A stretch of 64,000 nucleotides of DNA from Herbiconiux gentiana (GTDB lineage Bacteria; Actinomycetota; Actinomycetes; Actinomycetales; Microbacteriaceae): assembly GCF_024978135.1 (NCBI RefSeq), contig NZ_JANTEZ010000002.1:558001-622000 (forward strand). The letters run 5' to 3'. How positions within the stretch are numbered: position 1 is the stretch's first letter; each line of letters opens with the position of its first letter. Under the pieces are notes generated by a model. It was not told where the DNA came from. It searched no databases and worked only from the letters and a program-made list of their open reading frames with translations. The position numbers and the translations under genes are program-made. This document shows positions 9,048 to 15,758 of this stretch, one piece after another.

Positions 9048-9656
9048 ATGGAACCCATCAAGGTGTCCCCCGCAGGGGGAGTCAAAGCGCGGATGCGTGA
9101 GGCGATCCGCCAGGAGTTGACTGCAGCCGCTCTGACATCTATACGAGAGGTGGGTTTCTCGAACACCACCGCCCGCGCGATCGCAGAATCGGTGGGCGTG
9201 TCAGAGCGCACATTCTTTCGGTATTTCCCGACAAAAGAAGATGCGGTGCTGCAACCGGTTGAGGCGATGGGCAGCGCGATCGCATCCCGTCTGACGGAGC
9301 GTCCTGCTGCTGAAACGGAACTTCAGGCACTTCGGAGGGCATTTGACGTGGCCGTGGAGGCGGTGGCTGGTGACCCCCAGACCATGGCGACCATCATGGA
9401 GATGAATCGAGCGGAGCCGGCTCTTCGTCGCCGACATCTTCAACAGCAGGACGCTTGGGTGACGGCTCTCCAGGCTGCGTTGGCTGAGCGACGTGGGAGC
9501 GAGACGGATCAGGCCGTGACTCGAATGAAATGCGCGGTCATGCTGCTCGCGTGGGAGCGGGCCTTGGTGTCCTGTTTCGACGGCGGCAATTTCACGCAAG
9601 TGGGAGCCAACTTGGATTCGGCGTTGGTCGAGCTCCGCGGATTTCTCGCCGTTTAG
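9048..9656 (+). CDS. TetR/AcrR family transcriptional regulator
   Basis: 202 aa. The N-terminal TetR helix-turn-helix is clear: LTAAALTSIREVGFSNTTARAIAESVGVSERTFFRYFPTKEDAVL (about residues 24-68), including the conserved FFRYFxTKEDAV. The C-terminal ligand domain is of ordinary size. The ATG at 9048 gives MEPIKVSPAGG. There is no strong ribosome-binding site, so a leaderless transcript is possible. Divergent orientation to the MBL-fold hydrolase predicts that it represses that gene and itself, with the hydrolase substrate or a related lactone as possible inducer (inference). Confidence 0.9.
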   Translation: MEPIKVSPAGGVKARMREAIRQELTAAALTSIREVGFSNTTARAIAESVGVSERTFFRYFPTKEDAVLQPVEAMGSAIASRLTERPAAETELQALRRAFDVAVEAVAGDPQTMATIMEMNRAEPALRRRHLQQQDAWVTALQAALAERRGSETDQAVTRMKCAVMLLAWERALVSCFDGGNFTQVGANLDSALVELRGFLAV

Positions 9657-9697
9657 CGTTCTGCGCGCGGGCTGATTGCTCAAGAGCAGTGTAGGGG

Positions 9698-9727
9698 GAC
9701 TGCCGCGGGACTGTTCCCGCGGCAGTC
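9698..9727. terminator. Bidirectional terminator hairpin
   Basis: GACTGCCGCGGGA (9698-9710) and TCCCGCGGCAGTC (9715-9727) are perfect 13-bp arms around CTGT. It lies between the converging TetR and SDR genes, so it can end both transcripts. Confidence 0.8.
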
Positions 9728-9782
9728 GCCCTCTGAATTACCTGTTCACCGCCCGCGTGGGCGCGGACGCCGACGCGGTCAT

Positions 9783-10487
9783 CTACGCCAGCCGACCCCC
9801 GCCATCCACATGGATTGTGGTCCCGGTCAGGAACGGGTTGGTCAGAGCCATCAGCACCACCGCGGCGATGTCCTCTGGTGATCCGACACGCCGTGCCGGA
9901 TTCGCCGCCGCGGTCGAAGAGAAGAACTCGTTCCGTCGTTCGTCTCCCATCGCATCCCACGCACCGGAATCGATGATGCCTGGCGAGATCGCGACCACCC
10001 GGATGGGCGCGAGTTCGACTGCGAGAGCGTCGGCGAGTCCTTCTGCCGCCCGATTCCCCGTGGCCATCACAACCAGGTCGGGGCCGGGGCGACTCGACGC
10101 CACACCCGAGAAGAGCACGATCACGCCGTCGTCGGGCATGGACGGCGCGAAGTGCTTCGCCAAAAGGATGGGCCCGACCACCTTCGCGTCCAGCGCGCGT
10201 CTGACTCGATTGGCGTCGAGCGACGCGACCGGACCATTGGCGTGATCGGCTGCCAGCGCGATGATCGCATCGACGGGGCCGATGGCTGAGGATGCAGCAG
10301 CGATCGAATTTTCGTCGGCGAGGTCGAGCCCAATTGCTCGGGTTCGGGCCGGCAGATCGATCTTCTCTGGGTGGCGACCGGCGATGACGACGTCTGCTCC
10401 CTCGGCACCAGCACGGGTGGCGATTTCGCGACCGATTCCGGAGCCGCCTCCGACGATCAGGAGGCGGCGTCCGGCGAGTGAGGTCAT
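9783..10487 (-). CDS. SDR-fold protein lacking the YxxxK catalytic motif
   Basis: 234 aa with an intact Rossmann cofactor site (LLIVGGGSGIGREIATRAG, residues about 8-26) and the C-terminal SDR pattern (GSPEDIAAVVLMALTNPFLTGTTIHVDGGGRL). Where classical SDRs have YxxxK, the sequence reads MATGNRAAEGLADAL: the tyrosine is Met and the lysine Asn. The NNAG motif is replaced by ALAADH. Normal proton-transfer chemistry is therefore doubtful. It may be a substrate-binding or regulatory SDR, or use another mechanism. Its start overlaps the preceding PEBP-family stop (ATGA), so the two are co-translated. Confidence 0.85.
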   Translation of the reverse strand: MTSLAGRRLLIVGGGSGIGREIATRAGAEGADVVIAGRHPEKIDLPARTRAIGLDLADENSIAAASSAIGPVDAIIALAADHANGPVASLDANRVRRALDAKVVGPILLAKHFAPSMPDDGVIVLFSGVASSRPGPDLVVMATGNRAAEGLADALAVELAPIRVVAISPGIIDSGAWDAMGDERRNEFFSSTAAANPARRVGSPEDIAAVVLMALTNPFLTGTTIHVDGGGRLA

Positions 10488-11002
10488 CGGCGGCCGATGA
10501 CGGTGATCACTCCGCGACCGATCACGTGGGAGAGGATGTTGAATGAGACGAACGCGGGCGTCGCTTCCGTATCGAGCCCGAGCTCGGTGATGCTCGCGAT
10601 GTCGAGAGCCTGCACGGAGATGGCGTAGTGATCGGTCGCGCCGGCGGGCGGGGCCGACCCGATGAACTGCGCGGCACGTGCGTCGTTCTTCACGGTCCAC
10701 GCGGCACCCGGCAGGTCGGTCACGCCCGAGGCGAGCTCAGTGACATCAGCCGGGATATCGACGACCATCCAGTGCCAGAAGCCGGAGGGAGTCGGGGCTT
10801 CGGGGTCGTACACCGATACGACGAAGCTCTTGGTGCCCTCGGGTACGCCGGACCAGCTCAGCTGAGGAGAGCGGTCCTCACCACCGGGCACACCGAACAT
10901 CGCGGAGTACTGTGCGGTGGCGAACTCGCCTCCGTCTTCCACGTCGGTGCTGGTCAGGTTCAGTGCGGGAACGGCGGGCAGGTGATCGAACGGGGTGGAC
11001 AT
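10484..11002 (-). CDS. YbhB/YbcL (PEBP, Raf-kinase-inhibitor-like) family protein
   Basis: 172 aa. It shows the phosphatidylethanolamine-binding-protein fold markers GGEDRSPQLSWSGVPEGTKSFVVSVYDPEAPTPSGFWHWMVVDIP (about residues 38-83) and GSAPPAGATDHYAISVQALD. It is cytoplasmic, with no signal peptide. The bacterial family role is poorly defined. The ATG at 11002 was chosen over one at 11008 because the GAAGGA box touches the upstream ATG but is 7 bp from this one. It lies between a quinone-oxidoreductase-like gene and the SDR-fold gene on the same strand and is coupled to the latter. Confidence 0.87.
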   Translation of the reverse strand: MSTPFDHLPAVPALNLTSTDVEDGGEFATAQYSAMFGVPGGEDRSPQLSWSGVPEGTKSFVVSVYDPEAPTPSGFWHWMVVDIPADVTELASGVTDLPGAAWTVKNDARAAQFIGSAPPAGATDHYAISVQALDIASITELGLDTEATPAFVSFNILSHVIGRGVITVIGRR

Positions 11003-11084
11003 GGTCATTCCTTCTTTCGTTACTTCTCGATGGCCGGCCGTCTGCGAAGGCCGGATTCTGTGGTCACGCGGGCGCGACCCGGTC

Positions 11085-12131
11085 TCACTCGTCGGTGACG
11101 ACGACCTTGCCGATCGCGCGGCCGGATTCGACGATCCTGTGCGCGGCGATCAGTTGTTCGGGGTTGATCGGAGACAGCTGCGTGGTCGCCGTCGACCGGA
11201 TTTTGCCCTCGTCGATCAGCTCCGCGACGCGGCTGAGGATTCGGTGCTGCTGGATCATGTCCGTGGTCTGGTGCAGTGACCGAGCGAACATGAACTCCCA
11301 GTGCCATGACAGGGCCTTGCCCTTCAGGCTCACGACATCGAGGTTGTGGGGGTCGTCGATGGCGACGATCTGACCGAACGGCTTGGCGATGCGCACGTAC
11401 GACGCCACGGCGCCGGGTTTGGCGGACGCGGCGGTGAAGATCCAGTCGACTCCGTCGGGCTCTGCGGCGAGCACGTTCGCCGCGAGGTCGCCGGTATGGT
11501 CGACGACGGCATCTGCGCCGAGCGAGCGCACCCAGTCCTGCGTCTCGGGTCGTGACGCCGTGCCGACGACGCGAACGCCCGGCGCGAGCACTTTGGCCAG
11601 CTGGATCATGATCGACCCCACGCCGCCCGCAGCGCCCACGATGAGCAGGGTCCCAGCACTGGTGGCAGTCAGGTGCAGCTTTTCGAACAGCGCCTCGAAT
11701 GCGGTGAGGGTGGTCAAGGGCAGGGCTGCCGCTTCTCCCCAGGTGAGCGACGCGGGCTTCCGGCCGACGATGCGCTCGTCGACCGCTTGGAATCGGGCGT
11801 TGGATCCTGGCCGGTTGATCGCACCGGCGTAGTAGACGTGGTCTCCCACTTCGAACAGCTTGACGCCGTCGCCGGCCGCCACGACCACTCCAGCTCCGTC
11901 GTAACCGAGCACTCGGAAGCCGTCGGCGTGGGCGTGGGCGCGTTGCTTGACGTCGACCGGGTTCACGCTCACCGCTTTCACCTCGACCAGAAGGTCGTGT
12001 TCCCCGATCCTCGGGCGCGGGATGCTGCGGGCCACCAGGGAGTCCGGTTCATCGACCGGCTTGTTCGTCGTGTAGCCGATGGCCTCCATCGACGACTCGG
12101 ATGGGGCTTCGTTGCTGTGTGATTCGGTCAT
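11085..12131 (-). CDS. zinc-type alcohol dehydrogenase-like / quinone oxidoreductase family protein
   Basis: 348 aa of the medium-chain dehydrogenase superfamily. SVNPVDVKQRAHAHADGFRVLGYDGAGVV lies in the GroES-like half. LLIVGAAGGVGSIMIQLAKVLAPGVRVVGTASRPE is the NADPH-binding Rossmann segment. Structural-zinc cysteines are absent, as in the zinc-independent adh_fam_1 subgroup, which reduces quinones or enones. The ATG at 12131 is preferred to a TTG two codons upstream, with AGGA 8-9 bp before it. It is followed on the same strand by the PEBP and SDR genes, and may be in one transcript. Confidence 0.88.
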   Translation of the reverse strand: MTESHSNEAPSESSMEAIGYTTNKPVDEPDSLVARSIPRPRIGEHDLLVEVKAVSVNPVDVKQRAHAHADGFRVLGYDGAGVVVAAGDGVKLFEVGDHVYYAGAINRPGSNARFQAVDERIVGRKPASLTWGEAAALPLTTLTAFEALFEKLHLTATSAGTLLIVGAAGGVGSIMIQLAKVLAPGVRVVGTASRPETQDWVRSLGADAVVDHTGDLAANVLAAEPDGVDWIFTAASAKPGAVASYVRIAKPFGQIVAIDDPHNLDVVSLKGKALSWHWEFMFARSLHQTTDMIQQHRILSRVAELIDEGKIRSTATTQLSPINPEQLIAAHRIVESGRAIGKVVVTDE

Positions 12132-12340
12132 GTACAAAATCCTGCTTCCTGGGTAGTAGTACCCCGCAAGGGCACCAAGTTTCCTCGGGGATACTGACCA
12201 CGTCCTGGCGCGTCGTGCGTAGCAAACCCGCAGTGGCGGTTTCGGTCGCCGTCCCTCATCGACGCCTTTTCACGTCGTTGATCTGACGATAGGAAACCCG
12301 CTTCTAATGAGCGTGGCCCTGGCGCGGATAGGGACTCGGG

Positions 12341-12631
12341 CTACTGAGGGGATCCGTCGAGCAGCCACCTGGTGATACGGACGCGCATGAGCACAAGTGG
12401 CCCAGCGACAGACACGTCGGCAATGTCGAACCCGTCGTACTTGCGCGCGAAGGCGGCCGCAACGGACGAATGACCGTTGACGTCGTCGAACACCTCGACG
12501 ACAGCCAGTGCGACCAACGACTCCGGTGCCGATCCGTCGATCGCGATGGACACGCGATTGTCAGGCCTGACGGATGAGAACCAGGCGACCCGCGTATCCG
12601 AAAGACGACGACTGGTCTTCTCGACGTCCAT
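12341..12631 (-). pseudogene. PPOX/flavin-type oxidase-like gene with internal deletion
   Basis: The 96-aa frame begins RRLSDTRVAWFSSVRPD, the usual N-terminus of the Rv3369-type pyridoxamine-5'-phosphate-oxidase-like family. It then jumps directly to NRVSIAIDGSAPESLVALAVVEV and a normal C-terminal portion (AAFARKYDGFDI). About 30 residues that normally follow RPDGRP (the 'VWFLWDG...KLRN' strands forming the flavin/F420 site) are missing without a frameshift. The product would lack much of the cofactor pocket. The gene lies 23 bp after a TetR gene on the same strand. It is probably a decayed gene, though a shortened functional protein cannot be excluded. Confidence 0.65.
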
Positions 12632-12654
12632 TTCAGCAGCTCACGTCTCTCACG

Positions 12655-13218
12655 TCAGTCGGCGGACGGCTCGACCAGGGTTCGGACGGCGGCCTGCGCG
12701 GCATCACGGGAGGTTTCGAACACACGCGGAGCCGTGGAGAGGATCGGCGTCACTCCGGTGCTGGCGATGCTGACGTGCAGAACGAGGTTGAGGATGTCCT
12801 CTGCGGAGAACTCCTTCGAGATCGCACCCCGTTCTTGCGCGTCCCGGATGGCGTCCAGCTTCGCCTTCTCCGATTCGACGACTCGACGTGGCATCTCATC
12901 AGCCGAGCGTTCGAGTTGGTACCAGGCCGAAAGTCGGACGATGTCGGGGTACCTGCGGTAGTGGTCCATCAGGCGTCCCGCGTAGCCGGCGAGATCGTCG
13001 GCGTCGAAGGGGACGACATCGATCGATCGCACCGCCAGCTCTTCGAAGGCGGCATCGAAGAGTTGCGCCTTGTTGCCGAAGTAGCGAAATAGCAGCGAGA
13101 TGTTCACACCGGCTGTCTTGGCGATGCGATCCACTCGTGCGCCGGATATGCCGCGCCCCGAGAACTCGTCGATGGCCGCGGTCAGAATCTGCTGCCGTGT
13201 GTCGTCACTTTTTGCCAC
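12655..13218 (-). CDS. TetR/AcrR family transcriptional regulator
   Basis: 187 aa. The HTH spans TRQQILTAAIDEFSGRGISGARVDRIAKTAGVNISLLFRYFGNKAQLFDAAFEEL (residues about 7-61). The NISLLFRYFGNKxxLF form is classic TetR. It is divergent from an SDR gene, with two near-identical inverted repeats in the 118-bp spacer (13238-13257 and 13289-13308), the first only 20 bp before its own start. Autoregulation and repression of the SDR and esterase genes are therefore likely. The ATG at 13218 gives MAKSDDTRQQ, the usual family start. Confidence 0.92.
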   Translation of the reverse strand: MAKSDDTRQQILTAAIDEFSGRGISGARVDRIAKTAGVNISLLFRYFGNKAQLFDAAFEELAVRSIDVVPFDADDLAGYAGRLMDHYRRYPDIVRLSAWYQLERSADEMPRRVVESEKAKLDAIRDAQERGAISKEFSAEDILNLVLHVSIASTGVTPILSTAPRVFETSRDAAQAAVRTLVEPSAD

Positions 13219-13237
13219 CAGAGTACGTTATCAGAGA

Positions 13238-13257
13238 AAGTAAGTGATTGCTTGCAT
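13238..13257. promoter_or_regulatory. TetR operator copy 1
   Basis: AAGTAAG-N6-CTTGCAT is an imperfect inverted repeat that matches copy 2 at 13289 in both outer half-sites. It overlaps the -35 box of the SDR promoter. Confidence 0.72.
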
Positions 13258-13280
13258 CTGGACTGCGTGCGGCGTATGGT
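13252..13280 (+). promoter_or_regulatory. Promoter of the SDR-esterase operon
   Basis: TTGCAT (13252-13257) and TATGGT (13275-13280) are separated by exactly 17 bp and are flanked by the two TetR operator copies. This arrangement would give tight repression. Confidence 0.6.
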
Positions 13281-13288
13281 CGTTCCGA

Positions 13289-13308
13289 AAGTAAGCAACT
13301 ACTTGCTT
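13289..13308. promoter_or_regulatory. TetR operator copy 2
   Basis: AAGTAAG-N6-CTTGCTT has arms that pair with one mismatch. It sits just downstream of the predicted -10 box, 28 bp before the SDR start. Confidence 0.75.
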
Positions 13309-13336
13309 TTTATTTCGATCAACAGTGGAGATCACA

Positions 13337-14206
13337 ATGAACAAGACAGTCGTCATCACCGGCACATCCTCCGGCCTGGGCAAGGCCACCGTGGAGCGCT
13401 TCAGTTCCGAAGGATGGAACGTTGTCGCCACGGTCCGCAAAAAAGAGCAGCTCGGAGTCCATGCGGAGCTGCCGCAGGTCAAGACCCTCCTACTCGACGT
13501 GGACGACGAGACGGCCGCGACCCAGTTCGCGGTCGATGCTGTTGCAGCGTTCGGACAGGTCGATGTGCTGGTGAACAACGCCGGCTACTTCCAGATGGGC
13601 CCGCTTGAATCGTCGAGCATGGAACAGATCCACCGGCAGTTCCAGACGAACGTCTTCGGGCTTCTGGCGCTGACGCAGGCGTTCCTGCCGATCTTCCGCG
13701 AGCAGCGATCCGGAGTCGTGGTGAACATCGCCTCCATCGGCGCTGAGGGCGGGTACCCCTTCACCTCCGTGTACTCGTCCTCCAAATCCGCCGTGCTCAC
13801 CATCAGCGAGGCGCTCAACATCGAGATGCTTCCGTTCAACGTGCAGGTCAAAGCCGTCATGCCCGGCCAGCACGCGACCCGGATCTTCAGCAAGATCGAC
13901 GGCCCGGAGATCGATGTCGAGGCTTATCGCAACCAGATCACCGCCTTCTTCGACCACATCCCCGAGTCGGGCTCCGACTCTTCGGTGGTCGGTGACGTCG
14001 TGTACGCCGCCGCGACCGACGGACGGAACAACAAAGTGCACTACTACGCCGGCCCCGACGCCCTCGCCATTCCGCGCATGAAGCGGATCCTTGGCATCGA
14101 GAACTATTGGGAGGAGTTCCAGCAGTTCGCACTCGGTCAGCCCAGCCCGCTCTGGCAGGTCCTCAACGTACCCGCCGGCGACTCACCGCTCGAACGCATC
14201 CTCTAG
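13337..14206 (+). CDS. SDR family oxidoreductase
   Basis: 289 aa classical short-chain dehydrogenase. Cofactor motif TGTSSGLG (residues about 8-15), NNAGY, the catalytic serine in VVNIASIG and YSSSK are all intact. The extended C-terminus (FDHIPESGSDSSVVGDVVYAAATD...) is typical of the 17-beta-HSD-like group that acts on keto or hydroxy groups with NAD(P)H. The ATG at 13337 is chosen because GGAG lies 7 bp upstream. An in-frame GTG at 13325 lacks such a site. It is the first gene of an operon with the esterase and is controlled by the divergent TetR (operators seen). Confidence 0.9.
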   Translation: MNKTVVITGTSSGLGKATVERFSSEGWNVVATVRKKEQLGVHAELPQVKTLLLDVDDETAATQFAVDAVAAFGQVDVLVNNAGYFQMGPLESSSMEQIHRQFQTNVFGLLALTQAFLPIFREQRSGVVVNIASIGAEGGYPFTSVYSSSKSAVLTISEALNIEMLPFNVQVKAVMPGQHATRIFSKIDGPEIDVEAYRNQITAFFDHIPESGSDSSVVGDVVYAAATDGRNNKVHYYAGPDALAIPRMKRILGIENYWEEFQQFALGQPSPLWQVLNVPAGDSPLERIL

Positions 14207-14214
14207 GAACCGCC

Positions 14215-15180
14215 ATGACAACGCATCCAAGACCACCCTTCGATCCAGAACTCGCCGCAGTCCTGCCTCTCATCGACGCGTTCGTGCCGAAGAGCATCAC
14301 CCTCGATGACGTCGAACACCTCCGAACCCTCACTACCTCACCCCCCATCGAGACAACTCTCGAAGGCCGCCCAATCGTCCACGTCGAGCGCACCATCCCC
14401 GGCCCCACGGGTTCCCCCGACCTGACCGTCTCAGTGTTCTACCGTGAGGACCACACCGCACCCGGCCCCGGCATTTACCACACTCACGGGGGCGGGATGA
14501 TGGGCGGGGACCGCTTCGTCGGTGCCGGGGTCTACCTCGACTGGGTGGAGCGGTTCGACGCGGTCGTCATCTCGATCGAATACCGGCGACCGCCGGAGCA
14601 TCCCGACCCGTCACCGCTAGAAGATGTGTATGCAGGCCTGGTCTGGAGCGCCGATCATGCTGCCGAACTCGGCTTCGACCCCCGTCGGCTCGTGATCGCG
14701 GGAGAGAGCGCCGGCGCAGGCCTGACGGCCGGGCTCGCACTCCTCGCCCGAGATCGCCGAGGCCCGGCGATCATCGGACAGCTCCTCATGTACCCGCTGC
14801 TCGACGAACGGAACGACTCGGTTTCTAGTCGCCAGGACGACAGAGCCGGCACCTGGGACCGAGTGAGTACGGAGACCGCATGGAACGCGTACCTCGGAGA
14901 TCGTCGCCATACCGACGCCGTCTCGATCTACGCATCCCCTTCACTCGCGACCGACCTGTCCGGGTTGCCGCCGGCGTTCATCGACGCCGGGTCGTCGGAA
15001 CTCCTTCGGGACGAGGACGTCGCCTACGCGTCCGCGATCTGGGAGGCCGGCGGCCAGGCCGAGCTGCACATCTGGCCCGGAGGCTTCCACGGGTTCGACC
15101 AGATCGCTCCGACCGCACGGGTGTCGCAGGCGGCGATCGCCGCGCGCACCGCCTGGCTCGAGCGAACGCTGACGCCCTAG
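14215..15180 (+). CDS. alpha/beta hydrolase fold-3 (HSL-type esterase)
   Basis: 321 aa carboxylesterase of the hormone-sensitive-lipase family. The oxyanion-hole motif HTHGGGMMGG (about residues 90-99) precedes the nucleophile elbow GESAGAG (about 163-169). The acid and histidine are in FIDAGSSELLRDED and GGFHGFDQ. No signal peptide is present, so it acts in the cytoplasm on short acyl esters. The ATG at 14215 has AGGA 6 bp upstream and lies 8 bp after the SDR stop, so the pair is co-transcribed. A strong hairpin at 15203-15240 follows the stop. Confidence 0.92.
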   Translation: MTTHPRPPFDPELAAVLPLIDAFVPKSITLDDVEHLRTLTTSPPIETTLEGRPIVHVERTIPGPTGSPDLTVSVFYREDHTAPGPGIYHTHGGGMMGGDRFVGAGVYLDWVERFDAVVISIEYRRPPEHPDPSPLEDVYAGLVWSADHAAELGFDPRRLVIAGESAGAGLTAGLALLARDRRGPAIIGQLLMYPLLDERNDSVSSRQDDRAGTWDRVSTETAWNAYLGDRRHTDAVSIYASPSLATDLSGLPPAFIDAGSSELLRDEDVAYASAIWEAGGQAELHIWPGGFHGFDQIAPTARVSQAAIAARTAWLERTLTP

Positions 15181-15202
15181 CTCTCGCCCGGTGAATCCTC
15201 GA

Positions 15203-15240
15203 CGGTGGGCCCTTCATCCGCACGGATGGAGGGCCCACCG
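15203..15240. terminator. Strong bidirectional terminator hairpin
   Basis: Two 18-bp arms (15203-15220 and 15223-15240) share CGGTGGGCCC and the ATCCG loop side with a single mismatch and a 2-base loop. It lies between the converging esterase and HxlR genes. Confidence 0.85.
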
Positions 15241-15244
15241 ACGG

Positions 15245-15604
15245 TCAGTGACGGGTGACGTTCTCGTTCACCCAGTTCCGCAGGTGGGCCAGGGGCTCGC
15301 CGGCGCTCACGCCCAGAGGCGTCAGTTCGTACTCGACCCGCAGCGGGACCTCCGGATACACGGTGCGGGTGACGAGATCGGCGTCTTCCAGACGCTTGAG
15401 CGTCGCCGAGAGCACCTTGGGCGTGACGCCCTGGAGCTCGCGCTTGATCTCCCCGAATCGCCGAGGGCCCTCGGTCATAGACCCGATGGCCAGGGCCGAC
15501 CACTTGTTCGCGAGCAGATCGAGCATCTCCCGGCACGGGCAGGCCGCGGCGTAGACGTCGTTTCGGTCGCATGCGTCGACAGCGAGTTGCTTCTCCAGCG
15601 CCAT
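15245..15604 (-). CDS. HxlR-type winged-helix transcriptional regulator
   Basis: 119 aa with the HxlR pattern CPCREMLDLLANKWSALAIGSMTEGPRRFGEIKRELQGVTPKVLSATLKRLEDADLVTRTVYPEVPLRVEYELTPLG. Such MarR-like dimers repress neighbouring redox or detoxification genes and may sense through the N-terminal cysteine (CPC, about residues 22-24). Starting at 15604, the GGAGGG box is only 1 bp from the ATG, which is unusual. It is divergent from the XRE-NB-ARC gene, and a 9-bp perfect inverted repeat lies 20 bp upstream (15624-15657), a likely operator. Confidence 0.9.
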   Translation of the reverse strand: MALEKQLAVDACDRNDVYAAACPCREMLDLLANKWSALAIGSMTEGPRRFGEIKRELQGVTPKVLSATLKRLEDADLVTRTVYPEVPLRVEYELTPLGVSAGEPLAHLRNWVNENVTRH

Positions 15605-15623
15605 CCCTCCACGATACGTGGCG

Positions 15624-15657
15624 GATCAGATATCGCCAAGGAGCCAAGTATCTGATC
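15624..15657. promoter_or_regulatory. Candidate HxlR operator (perfect inverted repeat)
   Basis: GATCAGATA (15624-15632) and TATCTGATC (15649-15657) are perfect 9-bp arms in the divergent spacer between HxlR and the XRE-NB-ARC gene. A further GATATCGG follows the right arm. Confidence 0.65.
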
Positions 15658-15758
15658 GATATCGGCTACGCCGGGTAGCGCGGTGGGTGTCGGTCATCGG
15701 TATCCTGGCCCTACACTCTGCGGAAGACCCGATACAGGTGCACGCTCCTGGAGGAGAG

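Noticed and set aside
9029-9050. A -10 box for the TetR gene at TATGCC/TATACG
   Set aside because: No -35 box at suitable spacing could be found, so the promoter is left unassigned.
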